A stretch of DNA of 44,455 nucleotides from an uncultured Pelagibacteraceae bacterium (GTDB lineage Bacteria; Pseudomonadota; Alphaproteobacteria; Pelagibacterales; Pelagibacteraceae): assembly GCA_902566805.1 (NCBI GenBank), contig CACFKJ010000004.1:1-44455 (forward strand), read 5' to 3'. The first letter of the stretch is position 1. Each line of letters starts with the position of its first letter. The notes beneath the pieces were generated by a model. The model saw only the letters and a program-made list of their open reading frames with translations. It did no database searches and was not told the origin of the DNA. Positions 18,320 through 28,627 of this stretch are shown here, piece by piece. The translations under genes and the position numbers were made by a program.

Positions 18320-19873
18320 ATGAATTTAAATAATAAAATTGATGATTTAATTTATAAGCTCAATTCAAAAAAATTTTTTGAAGTTATTAAAGACGGAAAT
18401 GAGCTAATTAATAAATATCCAAATTCATTTATTTTTTATAACCTTGTTGGACTCGCTTATCAAAACATAAAAAATTTTGAAGAGTCTGAAATTTTTTTTT
18501 TAAAAGCTATTCAACTTGATTCCAAGGAAGTCTCGCCTAAAAATAATCTTGCTAATACTTATTTGGCTCTGAATAAATTATCTGATGCAGAAAAATTATT
18601 TAAAAATATTATAAATCAACATGGCAGGATTTCTGTAGTGTTAGCTAATTTTGCAAGGTTAAAAAGAAAATTAAATGATTTTGATAAAGCAGTAGAATTA
18701 TTAGAGGAAGTTATTAACAAAGATAAAAACAACCTAGCTTATTTGGAAGATTTGGCAAATTGCTATCAAAGCCAAGGAAATTTTGAAAAAACAAAAAAAA
18801 TTTGTATTGATATTTTAAATAAAAATCCAAAAAATATTTCTGCGCATCTAATCTTAAGTAAGCAAACTGATTACAGCAAAGGTGAAATCAATTTAGAAGC
18901 AATGATTGAGGCTGAAAAAAATTTAAGTATTGAAGATATTAATAAAAACAGAATTTGTTTTGCTATAGGTAAAGCTTATGAAGATAAGCAAAATATAGAT
19001 GAGTCTTTTAAGTATATTGAAAAAGGTAACAATTTACAGTCAAAAAAAGTTAATTATAAAATAGATAAAGAAGAACTAGTTTTTAAAAATATAAAGAATT
19101 TATTTTCGAAAATTAAACCAAATTTGAAAAAAAAATTTAATAATAAAAGGATTATATTTATTTGTGGCTTACCCAGGTCTGGAACTACTTTGGTTGAACA
19201 AATTTTATCTTCACATAGCAAAGTCAATGGAGCTGGTGAATTAACTTATCTTAAAAAATCAATAGATAATTTATTTATTAAAGAGAATAAATTAGATGAA
19301 AATATAATCAATAGTGAAATTAATTCTAACGAAAATTTATTGAATGATATGTATCATAGATATTTAGAAATACATAAATTTGGAAAAAACATTGTAACAG
19401 ATAAAGCTCCTCAAAATTTTATGTGGGTTGGTTTTATTAAATTTTTTTTTCCAAATGCCAAAGTAGTTCATTGTTTTAGAAATTCTAATGATAATTTTTT
19501 ATCTTTATATAAAAATAACTTTGCTTCCAACCAACATATGGGATGGAGTTTTACTGGTGATAACATAGTAAAATTTTACAATTTATATTCAGATCTTATG
19601 AAATTTTGGAAATTAAAATATAAAGATTTTTTCTATGAAATAAATTACGATAAGTTAGTTGTTGACAAAGATGCTGAAATAAAAAAACTATTAAACTACT
19701 GTGAACTTGAATTGGAGGAAAATTGTTTTAATCACGATAAAAATAAAACTCCAATCACAACAGTAAGCTTGGTTCAAGCTAGAAAGCCTATATATAAGAG
19801 TTCTTTAAACTCATCTAAAATTTATTCTAAATATTTAAATAAATATTTTAAACTTTTAAATAAATATAATTAA
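18320..19873 (+). CDS. TPR-repeat protein with C-terminal sulfotransferase domain
   Basis: 517 residues. Residues about 1-240 are tetratricopeptide repeats (NLVGLAYQNIKNFEESEIFFLKAIQLD; NNLANTYLALNKLSDAEKLF). From about 275 there is a PAPS-dependent sulfotransferase: the 5'-phosphosulfate loop FICGLPRSGTTLVEQIL (283-290 for GLPRSGTT), and the 3'-phosphate-binding VVHCFRNSNDNFLSLYKNNF segment, where a conserved Arg and Ser can be seen. No signal peptide. TPR-sulfotransferases may modify proteins or glycans; the substrate is unknown. It converges with a second TPR transferase and overlaps it by 4 bases. Confidence 0.85.
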   Translation: MNLNNKIDDLIYKLNSKKFFEVIKDGNELINKYPNSFIFYNLVGLAYQNIKNFEESEIFFLKAIQLDSKEVSPKNNLANTYLALNKLSDAEKLFKNIINQHGRISVVLANFARLKRKLNDFDKAVELLEEVINKDKNNLAYLEDLANCYQSQGNFEKTKKICIDILNKNPKNISAHLILSKQTDYSKGEINLEAMIEAEKNLSIEDINKNRICFAIGKAYEDKQNIDESFKYIEKGNNLQSKKVNYKIDKEELVFKNIKNLFSKIKPNLKKKFNNKRIIFICGLPRSGTTLVEQILSSHSKVNGAGELTYLKKSIDNLFIKENKLDENIINSEINSNENLLNDMYHRYLEIHKFGKNIVTDKAPQNFMWVGFIKFFFPNAKVVHCFRNSNDNFLSLYKNNFASNQHMGWSFTGDNIVKFYNLYSDLMKFWKLKYKDFFYEINYDKLVVDKDAEIKKLLNYCELELEENCFNHDKNKTPITTVSLVQARKPIYKSSLNSSKIYSKYLNKYFKLLNKYN

Positions 19874-22014
19874 TTATTATTAATTTTATCTTTATAAACT
19901 TTGTAATAAGCCTCTTCAAGATTTTCTGTATAAAGTTTAGAGTTAAATAAAGGTTGAGTTTTAATATTTTCAATTATTTTTTCTTTTATTTTTTTTATTT
20001 TATTTTTATCATTACTTAAATTTAATATTAAATTTTTGTATTCTTCATCACTATTTGTAATTAATTCATTTAAATTTATTGCACTTAAAATACTAGATGA
20101 AACTCTACTACTGAATGAATTACCTATTTTTGTCACTACAGGTAGGCCGGTCCATAGTGCATCGCTTGTCGTTGTATGTCCTGTATAAGGGTAGGTATCT
20201 ATGAATAAATCTGCCAAACGATGTCTTCCTAAATGATTAGAATGATTTTCTGGATCGGCAAATATAACCCTATTACTATTTATACCTAATTTTGAAAATT
20301 CATTTTTTAAATTTTTTTTAGTTATTTCGTTATCAGCAAATAACCAAATTATGCTATTTTCTTTTTGCTTTAAAATATCACTCCAAACATTAAGCATTTT
20401 TAAATTAATTTTATATGATCTATTAAAGTTACAAAAAATAAATTTATCTTCAGGTAAATTGTATTCTTTTTTAGTGATTTTTTTATTTGATATTATTTTT
20501 TTATCATCGTTTGGTTGATAACAGTTTGGTAAATTTATTATTTTTTCCGAAAAAAATTTTTTATTTTTTTCATTTATTATAGTATTATCTGCTATAATAT
20601 AATCCATGACATTTGGTCCACAAGTTCCTGGATAACCTAAATAATTTATATGTGTTGGGGCACATCCTTTTGCAAAAATTTTATACCTGTTGTTATTTAC
20701 AAAACCCATAAGATCAATTGCTATGTCAATTTCTAATTCTCTTGACAATTTTGAAATTTCTTGATCATTTTTTTTAAATACATCTATAAATTTATCACAT
20801 GAGTTACTTATCCTTTTTTGATATATATCTCTCTCATTTAATGGATAAAAACTAAAAGCATAAATTTCAAAATTTTCTTTGTTATGCAATTCGAATACTC
20901 TTGAAATCAAATGTGCTGTTGCATGATTTCTAAAATCTGCAGAATAATAACCTAGCCGAATTTTTTTCTTTTTCTTTTTTAAGATCGGTCTAGGAAATAT
21001 TTTAATATATTTATTAAAAGTTACAGCTGCCTTTAATTCTAATTCTGGAGAATCTTCAAAGTGTTGAATAAAAATTGGAAATTCTGTTTTCTCCCCAGTC
21101 TTAGTGAAATCAATCAATTCTTTCTGGTAATTTTCGATATTTTTCCAATCGCAAAGAACTGATTTTAAAATAATTAATGAGTTTAGAAAGTCACTATTTT
21201 TTTTTAGTGAATATGCTTTTTCAAGATCTGATAAAGCTTGCTCATATAATTTAAATTGCCAAGCTATTTGGCCCCTTAAAAAATAGGCTTTTGGAAATTT
21301 TGCCTTTAATTCTATAGCTTTGTTTAAAGATACAATGGCAGCTTTTTTTTGACCTAAATGATTTAGTACAACTGCTTTATTATAATGCATTCTGGTCATA
21401 TTGGGTTCCTGATTAGTTATTATTTCATAGTCAACTAATGCAAGTTCGTACTTTTGATATTTTAAATATAGATCAGTTCTGTTTACCAAAGCTAAAAAAT
21501 AATTATTATTAATCTGTAGTGCTTTGTTGTAGTTATCTAAACTCTTTTCATAATTATCATTAAAGTTATAATAGTTTGCAACATTGAAATATACTTCTGC
21601 ATAGTCTTTTTTTATTTCTATTGCTTTGTCCCAATTTTCCAGGGCTTTTTGATCTTCTCCTAAATTTTCATGAATTATAGCTTTTAAATTAAATAGTTCA
21701 GCCTGATTTTTGTTTAAATTAATTGCTAATTCTAAATTTTTAAGTGCTGCGTCAGATTTTTTTAATCTCTGTAAAATCATAGCCTTTTTAAAAAAATGTT
21801 CATAATTTTTATCGTCAATTTGAATTATAAGATTTGAGTATTTAAGAGCTTCTTCGAAGTTTTCTTTTTTTATATTTATTAAAGTAATTAGATTTAAAGC
21901 TTCTAAACTTTGATTATTATTACTAAGAACAGTTTCACAAATTTTTTTAGCAGCTTCTAAATCGTTGTTATCATAAAAATATTTTGCTGATGATAAATTT
22001 TTATTTATTGCCAT
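19870..22014 (-). CDS. TPR-repeat O-GlcNAc-transferase-like glycosyltransferase (GT41, SPINDLY type)
   Basis: 714 residues. About 1-270 consists of some seven TPR units (AEVYFNVANYYNFNDNYEKSLDNYNKALQIN; AYFLRGQIAWQFKLYEQALSDLEKAY). From about 345 the Glyco_transf_41 catalytic region begins: IRLGYYSADFRNHATAHLISRVFELH with the catalytic-type His, then HINYLGYPGTCGPNVMDYIIAD, FIFCNFNRSYKINL, and the sugar-nucleotide site RLADLFIDTYPYTGHTTTSDALWTGLPVVT. In eukaryotes such proteins glycosylate Ser/Thr of intracellular proteins; the bacterial target here is unknown. Cytoplasmic. Confidence 0.88.
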   Translation of the reverse strand: MAINKNLSSAKYFYDNNDLEAAKKICETVLSNNNQSLEALNLITLINIKKENFEEALKYSNLIIQIDDKNYEHFFKKAMILQRLKKSDAALKNLELAINLNKNQAELFNLKAIIHENLGEDQKALENWDKAIEIKKDYAEVYFNVANYYNFNDNYEKSLDNYNKALQINNNYFLALVNRTDLYLKYQKYELALVDYEIITNQEPNMTRMHYNKAVVLNHLGQKKAAIVSLNKAIELKAKFPKAYFLRGQIAWQFKLYEQALSDLEKAYSLKKNSDFLNSLIILKSVLCDWKNIENYQKELIDFTKTGEKTEFPIFIQHFEDSPELELKAAVTFNKYIKIFPRPILKKKKKKIRLGYYSADFRNHATAHLISRVFELHNKENFEIYAFSFYPLNERDIYQKRISNSCDKFIDVFKKNDQEISKLSRELEIDIAIDLMGFVNNNRYKIFAKGCAPTHINYLGYPGTCGPNVMDYIIADNTIINEKNKKFFSEKIINLPNCYQPNDDKKIISNKKITKKEYNLPEDKFIFCNFNRSYKINLKMLNVWSDILKQKENSIIWLFADNEITKKNLKNEFSKLGINSNRVIFADPENHSNHLGRHRLADLFIDTYPYTGHTTTSDALWTGLPVVTKIGNSFSSRVSSSILSAINLNELITNSDEEYKNLILNLSNDKNKIKKIKEKIIENIKTQPLFNSKLYTENLEEAYYKVYKDKINNN

Positions 22015-22080
22015 TTCAAATCGTTAAATTAATTATAATCTTAAAGTATATTTATTAAAAAAACAGGTTATACTTATTTA

Positions 22081-23412
22081 ATGACAATTTATGCTTTATC
22101 AACCGGTCCTGGTATATCTGGGATGGCAGCCATTCGTATTTCAGGAAAAAAAGCTCGTGAGGTAATTACTAAGCTTACTAAAGGGAAGTTTCCAAGCCCA
22201 AGAGTAGCTACATTAAAAAAAATCAACAAAATCAATACTAATGAATTAATAGATCAGGGCTTAATTTTATGGTTTCCTGCCCCACACAGTTACACAGGTG
22301 AGGATATGGCTGAAATTCATGTACATGGAAGCCTAGCAGTTATTAAGGCTGTTCAGGCTTCAATATCTCAAATTGAAGACTGTAGATTAGCTGAACCAGG
22401 AGAGTTTACGAAAATTGCTTTTCAAAATAATAAAATAAATATACTTCAAGCAGAAAGTATAGGTGATTTAATATCATCAGAGACTGAAATTCAAAGAATG
22501 CAAGCAATAAATATGATGTCAGGAATTAATTCTGAAAAATTTAATTCTTGGAGGAATAGCTTGTTGAAAGTTTTGTCTCATATTGAAGCAAAAATAGATT
22601 TTCCAGAAGAAGAAATAAATGATCAAATTCTAAAAAATATAAAAAAAGAATCAGAAAAAGTACAATCAGAAATTAAAAAAACTTTGGATGACCAAAAAGT
22701 TGGTGAAAGAATTAGAGAGGGTTTTAAAATAGCAATTGTAGGTCCAACGAATGCAGGTAAATCAAGTTTATTAAATTATCTTTCAAAAAGAGAGGCGGCA
22801 ATAGTTTCTGAAAAAGCAGGCACTACTAGAGATGTAATCGAAACACATTTAAATTTAGATGGACTACCTGTGATACTTTCTGATACTGCAGGAATTAGAG
22901 AATCTAAAAATGAAATAGAAAATAAAGGTATAAAATTAGCAATAAAAAAAGCTGAGGATGCAGATCTTAATATCGTTGTTATAGAGCCAAAAAGTGTTTA
23001 TTTTGCTGCCTTTTTGAAAGACTTAATTTCAGATAAATCTATACTTGTTATAAATAAATCAGATTTAGGAATAGATAATATAGTGGATGAATTTAAGAAA
23101 TATAATCCAGTTTTCATATCAATTAAAAATGAAAAAAATATAGAGAATTTAATTTCTAAAATTAAGGATAAATTAAAAAATAAATTTGTTAACGCTGATG
23201 ATATTTTGATTACAAGAGAAAGGCATAGACAAAATTTAGAACAATGTGTGGATCATATAGAGAATTTCAAAAGTAAAACAGAATTAGAAGATTTTGATAA
23301 AGCGGCTGAGGACCTTAGGTTAGCAACTAGAAATTTAGGAATGATAGTTGGAAAGGTAGATGTTGAAGAAATATTAGGATCTATTTTTAGTGAATTTTGT
23401 ATCGGCAAATAA
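22081..23412 (+). CDS. mnmE: tRNA modification GTPase MnmE
   Basis: With MnmG it makes the cmnm5 group on wobble U34 of several tRNAs. 443 residues. N-terminal formyl-THF-binding domain (IYALSTGPGISGMAAIRISG; SYTGEDMAEIHVHGS), helical middle, G domain with GPTNAGKSSLLN, the TTRDVIE switch, DTAGIRES and NKSD motifs, and the conserved C-terminal FCIGK. mnmG follows 75 bp downstream. Confidence 0.97.
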   Translation: MTIYALSTGPGISGMAAIRISGKKAREVITKLTKGKFPSPRVATLKKINKINTNELIDQGLILWFPAPHSYTGEDMAEIHVHGSLAVIKAVQASISQIEDCRLAEPGEFTKIAFQNNKINILQAESIGDLISSETEIQRMQAINMMSGINSEKFNSWRNSLLKVLSHIEAKIDFPEEEINDQILKNIKKESEKVQSEIKKTLDDQKVGERIREGFKIAIVGPTNAGKSSLLNYLSKREAAIVSEKAGTTRDVIETHLNLDGLPVILSDTAGIRESKNEIENKGIKLAIKKAEDADLNIVVIEPKSVYFAAFLKDLISDKSILVINKSDLGIDNIVDEFKKYNPVFISIKNEKNIENLISKIKDKLKNKFVNADDILITRERHRQNLEQCVDHIENFKSKTELEDFDKAAEDLRLATRNLGMIVGKVDVEEILGSIFSEFCIGK

Positions 23413-23487
23413 TACCTGATAATGCTTGCTTTTAGTAGCTTTTAACAGTTTTCTTGTAAAATTTTATATCAATAATAAATTATACTT

Positions 23488-25359
23488 ATGAAAAATGATT
23501 TGACTTTTGATGTTGTAGTAATTGGTGGTGGCCATGCAGGATGTGAAGCTGCAGCAGCTTCGGCTAGACTAGGAGTGAACACTGCTTTATTTACTCATAG
23601 ATTTGATACTATTGGTGAAATGTCTTGTAATCCTGCAATAGGAGGCTTAGGTAAAGGTCATTTAGTAAGAGAAATAGATGCGCTGGATGGTGTTATGGGC
23701 GAAGTAGCCGATAAGTCCGGTATTCAATTTAGACTATTAAACAGAAGCAGAGGTCCAGCCGTTAGAGGGCCAAGAACACAGAGTGACAGATCATTATACA
23801 AAGTATATATGCAAGAAAAACTTGTAAACTACTGTAATTTAAGCATTTTTTCAGACCCTGTAATCAAGTTTAATTTTAATAAAAACGTTATAACTGGCTT
23901 TATTACACAATCTGGTAAAGAAGTAAGGTCAACAATGATTATTTTAACAACTGGCACATTTTTAAATGGATTGATCCATATAGGCGAAAAGAAGACGCCA
24001 GCGGGTAGGTTTAACGAAAAGCCTTCAACAGGATTAAGTGAACAATTAAAAAAATATAATTTTAAAATAGGTAGATTAAAAACTGGTACACCTCCAAGGC
24101 TAGATGCTCGTACAATTAATTTTGAAAACTTAGAAGAACAACATGCAGATGATGATCCTTATTTTTTTTCTTTCTTAACAAAAAAAAATTATAATAAACA
24201 AATTTCATGTCGAATGACTTATACCAACGAAGCTGTTCATAAAATTATTTCCAAAAATATTAAACGAAGCGCTATGTACTCAGGAAGTATTAGGGGAGTT
24301 GGCCCAAGATATTGTCCATCAATAGAAGATAAAATAAAAAAATTTGCAGATAAGCAAAGACATCAAATATTTTTAGAACCAGAGGGGCTTAATGACTTCA
24401 CAATCTATCCAAATGGTATATCAACCTCATTACCATCTGATGTACAGAAAGAAATATGTAGTAAAATCAATGGTTTAGAAAATGTTAAAATATTAAGACC
24501 TGGATACGCTATAGAGTACGATTTTGTTGATCCTAGAGAGCTTTTTTTAACACTCGAGACTAAAAAGATCAAAAATCTTTATCTTGCCGGTCAAATAAAT
24601 GGAACTACTGGATACGAAGAAGCAGCTGCCCAAGGGTTAATAGCTGGAGTTAATGCCGCTCTATCAATTAAGGGAGCAGAACCTTTCATATTGGATAGGT
24701 CCGAAGCATATATTGGTGTAATGATTGATGACCTAGTGACCAAGGGTGTTGCGGAACCTTATAGAATGTTTACATCAAGAGCTGAATACAGACTTTCTCT
24801 TAGATCGGATAATGCAGATTTAAGATTAACCCAAAAGGGTATAGAATTAGGCTTGGTTATGGAAAATAGAAAAAAAATATACAAAGAAAAATTTTTAAAA
24901 TTAAAGCAAATTCAGTCTAAAATGGATAAATTGATGATTACCCCATCAAAAGCATCTAAATATGGAATAAATATAGCTAAAGATGGGATTAGTCGTTCTG
25001 CAACTCAAATATTAGGTCAGAAATCAGTAAATATGAGTAATATTAGAGAAATTTGGCCAGAAATTAAATTTATTTCAAATGAAATAGATGAACAAATACA
25101 AATAAACTCACATTATAAGGGTTATTTAAAGAAACAAAAGGCTGATATTTTGGCTTTTAAAAGAGATGAAAATTTAATAATACCCGAGGACTTAGATTAT
25201 GATAGTTTTTCTGGTCTTTCTAACGAGGTAAAGTCAAAATTTAAGAAAATCAGGCCTAAAACACTCGGCCAGGCCCTACGAATAGATGGAATTACTCCTG
25301 CAGCAGCATATATTTTGTTGTCTCATGTTAAAAGAAGGTCTATTAAGCATATAGCTTGA
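23488..25359 (+). CDS. mnmG: tRNA uridine-5-carboxymethylaminomethyl modification enzyme MnmG (GidA)
   Basis: FAD-dependent partner of MnmE. 623 residues, full length. FAD-binding [20 protein letters not shown] at the N-terminus, [21 protein letters not shown], the catalytic-cysteine region of the middle domain ([12 protein letters not shown]), [24 protein letters not shown], and the C-terminal helical domain ending [12 protein letters not shown]. Its TGA overlaps the TTG start of rsmG. Confidence 0.97.
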   Translation: MKNDLTFDVVVIGGGHAGCEAAAASARLGVNTALFTHRFDTIGEMSCNPAIGGLGKGHLVREIDALDGVMGEVADKSGIQFRLLNRSRGPAVRGPRTQSDRSLYKVYMQEKLVNYCNLSIFSDPVIKFNFNKNVITGFITQSGKEVRSTMIILTTGTFLNGLIHIGEKKTPAGRFNEKPSTGLSEQLKKYNFKIGRLKTGTPPRLDARTINFENLEEQHADDDPYFFSFLTKKNYNKQISCRMTYTNEAVHKIISKNIKRSAMYSGSIRGVGPRYCPSIEDKIKKFADKQRHQIFLEPEGLNDFTIYPNGISTSLPSDVQKEICSKINGLENVKILRPGYAIEYDFVDPRELFLTLETKKIKNLYLAGQINGTTGYEEAAAQGLIAGVNAALSIKGAEPFILDRSEAYIGVMIDDLVTKGVAEPYRMFTSRAEYRLSLRSDNADLRLTQKGIELGLVMENRKKIYKEKFLKLKQIQSKMDKLMITPSKASKYGINIAKDGISRSATQILGQKSVNMSNIREIWPEIKFISNEIDEQIQINSHYKGYLKKQKADILAFKRDENLIIPEDLDYDSFSGLSNEVKSKFKKIRPKTLGQALRIDGITPAAAYILLSHVKRRSIKHIA

Positions 25360-26000
25360 TTGATTCGGAAATTATAAAAAACAAAAAATTTTTTTCTTTA
25401 GATGTTTCACGTGAAACCTCAAAAGATCTTATGGAGTACAGTTCTTGTATAATATCTAAAAATAAAGAGATAAATTTAATTAGCTCAAGCACGGAAAAGT
25501 CAATAAATACAAGGCATATTCAGGATAGCGCGCAAACTATTGATTTTATTGATAAAAAAGATATAAAAATTTGTACAGATCTAGGTTCAGGTGCAGGTTT
25601 TCCAGGAATAGTTTTATCAATTTTGATGAAACATAAAAATCCACTATTCAAAGTAATATTTTATGAAAAGAGTTTTCATAAAAGTAATTTTTTAAGAGAA
25701 ATGTCAGAAAAATTTAAATTAAATACAGAAATTAATCAGAAAAATATTTTTAAAGAAAAAGATTTAGAAACAGATGTCATAATTTCTAGAGCATTTAAAC
25801 CATTGCCAAAAATTCTAGAAATAGCGTCAACTAACTTTAAAAACTATAAGTATATAGTCTTATATTTAGGAAAGAGTGGAAAAAAAATTCTTAATGATAC
25901 TTTAAAAAAATGGACATTTGATTATGAACAAAAAAAAAGTTTAACAAATCAAGACTCTCTAATAGTTAAAATTTCAAACATAGAAAAAAAAAATGGATAA
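25356..26000 (+). CDS. rsmG: 16S rRNA (guanine-N7)-methyltransferase RsmG (GidB)
   Basis: Methylates G527 of 16S rRNA using SAM. 214 residues. N-terminal helices, then the SAM-binding loop [17 protein letters not shown] and the later [10 protein letters not shown] segment. The start is TTG, overlapping the mnmG stop (TTGA). The next in-frame ATG (25431) would remove the conserved N-terminal DVSRETSKD stretch, so TTG is preferred. That same stretch is encoded by the parS site. It overlaps parA by 8 bases, in the classic mnmE-mnmG-rsmG-parA-parB order. Confidence 0.94.
   Translation: MIDSEIIKNKKFFSLDVSRETSKDLMEYSSCIISKNKEINLISSSTEKSINTRHIQDSAQTIDFIDKKDIKICTDLGSGAGFPGIVLSILMKHKNPLFKVIFYEKSFHKSNFLREMSEKFKLNTEINQKNIFKEKDLETDVIISRAFKPLPKILEIASTNFKNYKYIVLYLGKSGKKILNDTLKKWTFDYEQKKSLTNQDSLIVKISNIEKKNG
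25403..25418. other. parS: parS centromere site, inside rsmG
   Basis: TGTTTCACGTGAAACC matches the bacterial parS consensus TGTTTCACGTGAAACA at 15 of 16 positions, including the full inner 14-bp palindrome. It is read in frame as part of RsmG (VSRET). ParB, encoded just downstream, should bind here. I found no second convincing copy in the window. It lies about 11 kb from the candidate oriC. Confidence 0.95.
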
Positions 26001-26793
26001 AAAAATTATATCAGTGATAAATCAAAAAGGAGGTGTGGGGAAGACAACAACAGTAATAAACTTAGCAGCAGGATTATCAATGAAAGGTAAAAAAATTTTA
26101 GTAATCGATCTTGACCCTCAAGGAAATGCAACGACTGGACTCGGTTTATCAAACACTGAGAGTTCGGAACAAACTATATACTCAGTTCTCAATGGTAACA
26201 AAAAAATATCTGAGGTAGTGAAAAAAACAAAATTTGAGAATCTAGATTTAATCACTTCTAACGTAGATTTGTCAGGTTTAGAGGTAGAAACAGCAGGAGA
26301 TAGTAGAAGAGCCTTCATGTTGAAGGATGAATTAGCTGCATATTTAAATGATTTTAAAGCATCTTATGATTATGTGCTGATAGACTGCCCACCGTCATTG
26401 AGTTTGTTAACAATAATGGCGCTTGTTTCATCTAACTCCCTTGTAGTTCCACTTCAAACAGAATTTTTTGCTTTAGAGGGCTTAACTCAGCTGATGAAAA
26501 CCATAGACCGTATAAAAAATAATTTAAATCCAGAATTAGCAATTAAAGGAATACTTCTTACGATGTACGATAAAAGAAATAAACTTTCCAGCGAAGTTGA
26601 AAAAGATGCAAGAGAATATTTTAAGGAAAAAGTTTATAGAACAGTTGTTCCTAGAAATGTAAGATTGTCAGAAGCACCTTCGCACGGAGTACCGGTATTG
26701 CTATACGATAAAAACTGCCCTGGCAGTAAATCATATTTCAATTTTACTGAAGAGTTTTTAGATCAAGATAAATATATGGAGACCGCTGCATGA
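25993..26793 (+). CDS. parA: Chromosome-partitioning ATPase ParA
   Basis: Deviant-Walker ATPase forming the gradient that moves ParB-parS complexes. 266 residues. Walker A KGGVGKTTTVINLA near the N-terminus, VIDLDPQGNATTGLG, Walker B YVLIDCPPSLSLLT, and the C-terminal RNVRLSEAPSHGVPVLLYD. The start overlaps rsmG by 8 bases and its stop overlaps parB as ATGA. It lacks the long N-terminal DNA-binding extension of plasmid type Ia ParA. Confidence 0.96.
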   Translation: MDKKIISVINQKGGVGKTTTVINLAAGLSMKGKKILVIDLDPQGNATTGLGLSNTESSEQTIYSVLNGNKKISEVVKKTKFENLDLITSNVDLSGLEVETAGDSRRAFMLKDELAAYLNDFKASYDYVLIDCPPSLSLLTIMALVSSNSLVVPLQTEFFALEGLTQLMKTIDRIKNNLNPELAIKGILLTMYDKRNKLSSEVEKDAREYFKEKVYRTVVPRNVRLSEAPSHGVPVLLYDKNCPGSKSYFNFTEEFLDQDKYMETAA

Positions 26794-27641
26794 TAAATCC
26801 TTTTAAGCAAAAAAGAGGTTTGGGAAGAGGTTTATCATCATTAATAGGAGATACATCTTCAAATTCCAAAATAAATAAAATATCAGTAAGCTCAATAACA
26901 AGAAATAAATATCAACCTAGAAAAAATTTTAATAAAGAAAATTTAGAAGATCTCACAAATTCAATTAAAGAACGTGGAATAATCCAACCAATTATAGTTA
27001 GAAAATCTAAAAGCAATGAAAATAAATTTGAAATAGTTGCAGGGGAAAGAAGATGGATTGCTGCTCAAAACGCAGGTTTACATGAGGTTCCAGTAGTAGA
27101 GGTTGATGTTGATGATTTGAAATCCCTTGAATTTGCAATCGTAGAAAATGTTCAAAGACACGATTTAAATCCAGTAGAAGAAGCTCAAGGATACCAAAGA
27201 TTAATAGATGAATTTAATTATGATCAAGAAAAAGTTGCAAAATTTATTGGAAAAAATAGAACACACATTACTAATTGTTTAAGGATATTATCTCTTCCCA
27301 AAGAGGTAATTAATTTAATAGAAGAAGAAAAACTTTCTCAAGGGCATGCAAAAGTTCTTGTCGGTTTAGATAACTCCTATTTTCTTGCTAAGAAAATTAT
27401 TGATAAAAAACTCTCAGTAAGACAAACAGAAAATTTGATTAGAGTGATTAAAAATCCTAAAAGATTTAAATCAATTTCTAAAGATTCAAATATTAAATAT
27501 TTAGAAAACTCTTTGAAAGAAAAATTGGGAATTAATGTATTCATTATTAATAAAAAAAATAATAGAGGCTCAATCAGCTTTGAATATAAAGATTTACAAC
27601 AACTAAATAAGATAATAGAGGTTATTAAGTCTAATTATTAG
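26790..27641 (+). CDS. parB: Chromosome-partitioning protein ParB
   Basis: CTP-dependent DNA clamp that loads at parS. 283 residues. N-terminal GLGRGLSSLIG (ParA-stimulating segment), ISSITRNKYQPRKNF, the GERRWIAA CTP-binding box with IVENVQRHDLNPVEEAQGY, a helix-turn-helix (VAKFIGKNRTHITNCLRIL), and a C-terminal dimerisation domain. The last 11 bases overlap convergent holA. Confidence 0.96.
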   Translation: MINPFKQKRGLGRGLSSLIGDTSSNSKINKISVSSITRNKYQPRKNFNKENLEDLTNSIKERGIIQPIIVRKSKSNENKFEIVAGERRWIAAQNAGLHEVPVVEVDVDDLKSLEFAIVENVQRHDLNPVEEAQGYQRLIDEFNYDQEKVAKFIGKNRTHITNCLRILSLPKEVINLIEEEKLSQGHAKVLVGLDNSYFLAKKIIDKKLSVRQTENLIRVIKNPKRFKSISKDSNIKYLENSLKEKLGINVFIINKKNNRGSISFEYKDLQQLNKIIEVIKSNY

Positions 27642-28626
27642 TTTTATTAGATATACCAAATATAAAATCAGAGACTATATTTAAAGTATTCATTGTATTA
27701 TTTTTCACTAAATATTCAATGTCGTTAATTTTATAGATTAAATTTTCAATATCATATGCGCTCCAATTCATTAATTGAGTTTTCACAATTTCTTTATCCT
27801 TCCAGAATATAGGTGGTTTATATGTTGAAATTGCCTTATCAACATTGTTATCAATATTTAACTCTTTCTTTATTTTAAAAATTCTTTTCGACTTATTAAG
27901 CATTGTTCTTAAAATTAAAATACAGTCATCATCTGAAAAGTTATTTTGATTTATAATAGCACTTATTCTTTTTTGATTTTTTGCTAAACAATTATCAATT
28001 AATTCGTTTATACTGTAATTTTCTGCAAGATTAGTAATTTTAAAAACTTCTTCGTAAGAAATCTTTCCATTTTTATATGCATAATTATATATTTTATTCA
28101 TTTCATTATTTAAATTAGATCTATCTCCCTGACATCTTTCTACTAAAAAATTAATAACCTCTTGAGATATAGAAATTTTTTTTTCTTTAAAATAATTAGT
28201 AGCTAAAAATGATAAAGTTTTATTTTGATCAGAGTAAAATGGGATACAAATAGTATTTTTTTCTTTTTCAAAAAAATATCTTAATTTAGATCTTTTATCT
28301 AATATTGACGCTATAAATACCATTGTAACATCATCAACATTTGACGATATAAAATCTTCGACTAATTTAAGTATTTTGTCTGAAGTATTAGAAATTATAT
28401 AGAGTTTTTTATCTTCAAAAAAAGATTTGTTTAAAATACTTGAAATAAAATTATTATAATCACTAAAAATTTCGCTTTCATCATATTTAAATACATTATT
28501 TTTAAAATTTGAAGTTAAATTTTCATATATAAATTGGTTTTTGAAACCTCTATTTTCACCATATAATAGATATAAATTAGATTTGGTTGCTTTAAACTTT
28601 TGTAACTCATTGTTCTTGATAATCAT
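27631..28626 (-). CDS. holA: DNA polymerase III delta subunit HolA
   Basis: Clamp-loader subunit that opens the beta clamp. 331 residues, slightly short. N-terminal YLLYGENRGFKNQFIYENL resembles the nucleotide-fold start without a functional P-loop; RCQGDRSNLNNEMNKIYNYA and INELIDNCLAKNQKR match domain II-III segments. It starts 1 base after lptE, in the order leuS-lptE-holA that precedes parB in many alphaproteobacteria. Confidence 0.88.
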   Translation of the reverse strand: MIIKNNELQKFKATKSNLYLLYGENRGFKNQFIYENLTSNFKNNVFKYDESEIFSDYNNFISSILNKSFFEDKKLYIISNTSDKILKLVEDFISSNVDDVTMVFIASILDKRSKLRYFFEKEKNTICIPFYSDQNKTLSFLATNYFKEKKISISQEVINFLVERCQGDRSNLNNEMNKIYNYAYKNGKISYEEVFKITNLAENYSINELIDNCLAKNQKRISAIINQNNFSDDDCILILRTMLNKSKRIFKIKKELNIDNNVDKAISTYKPPIFWKDKEIVKTQLMNWSAYDIENLIYKINDIEYLVKNNTMNTLNIVSDFIFGISNKTNN

Positions 28627-28627
28627 T

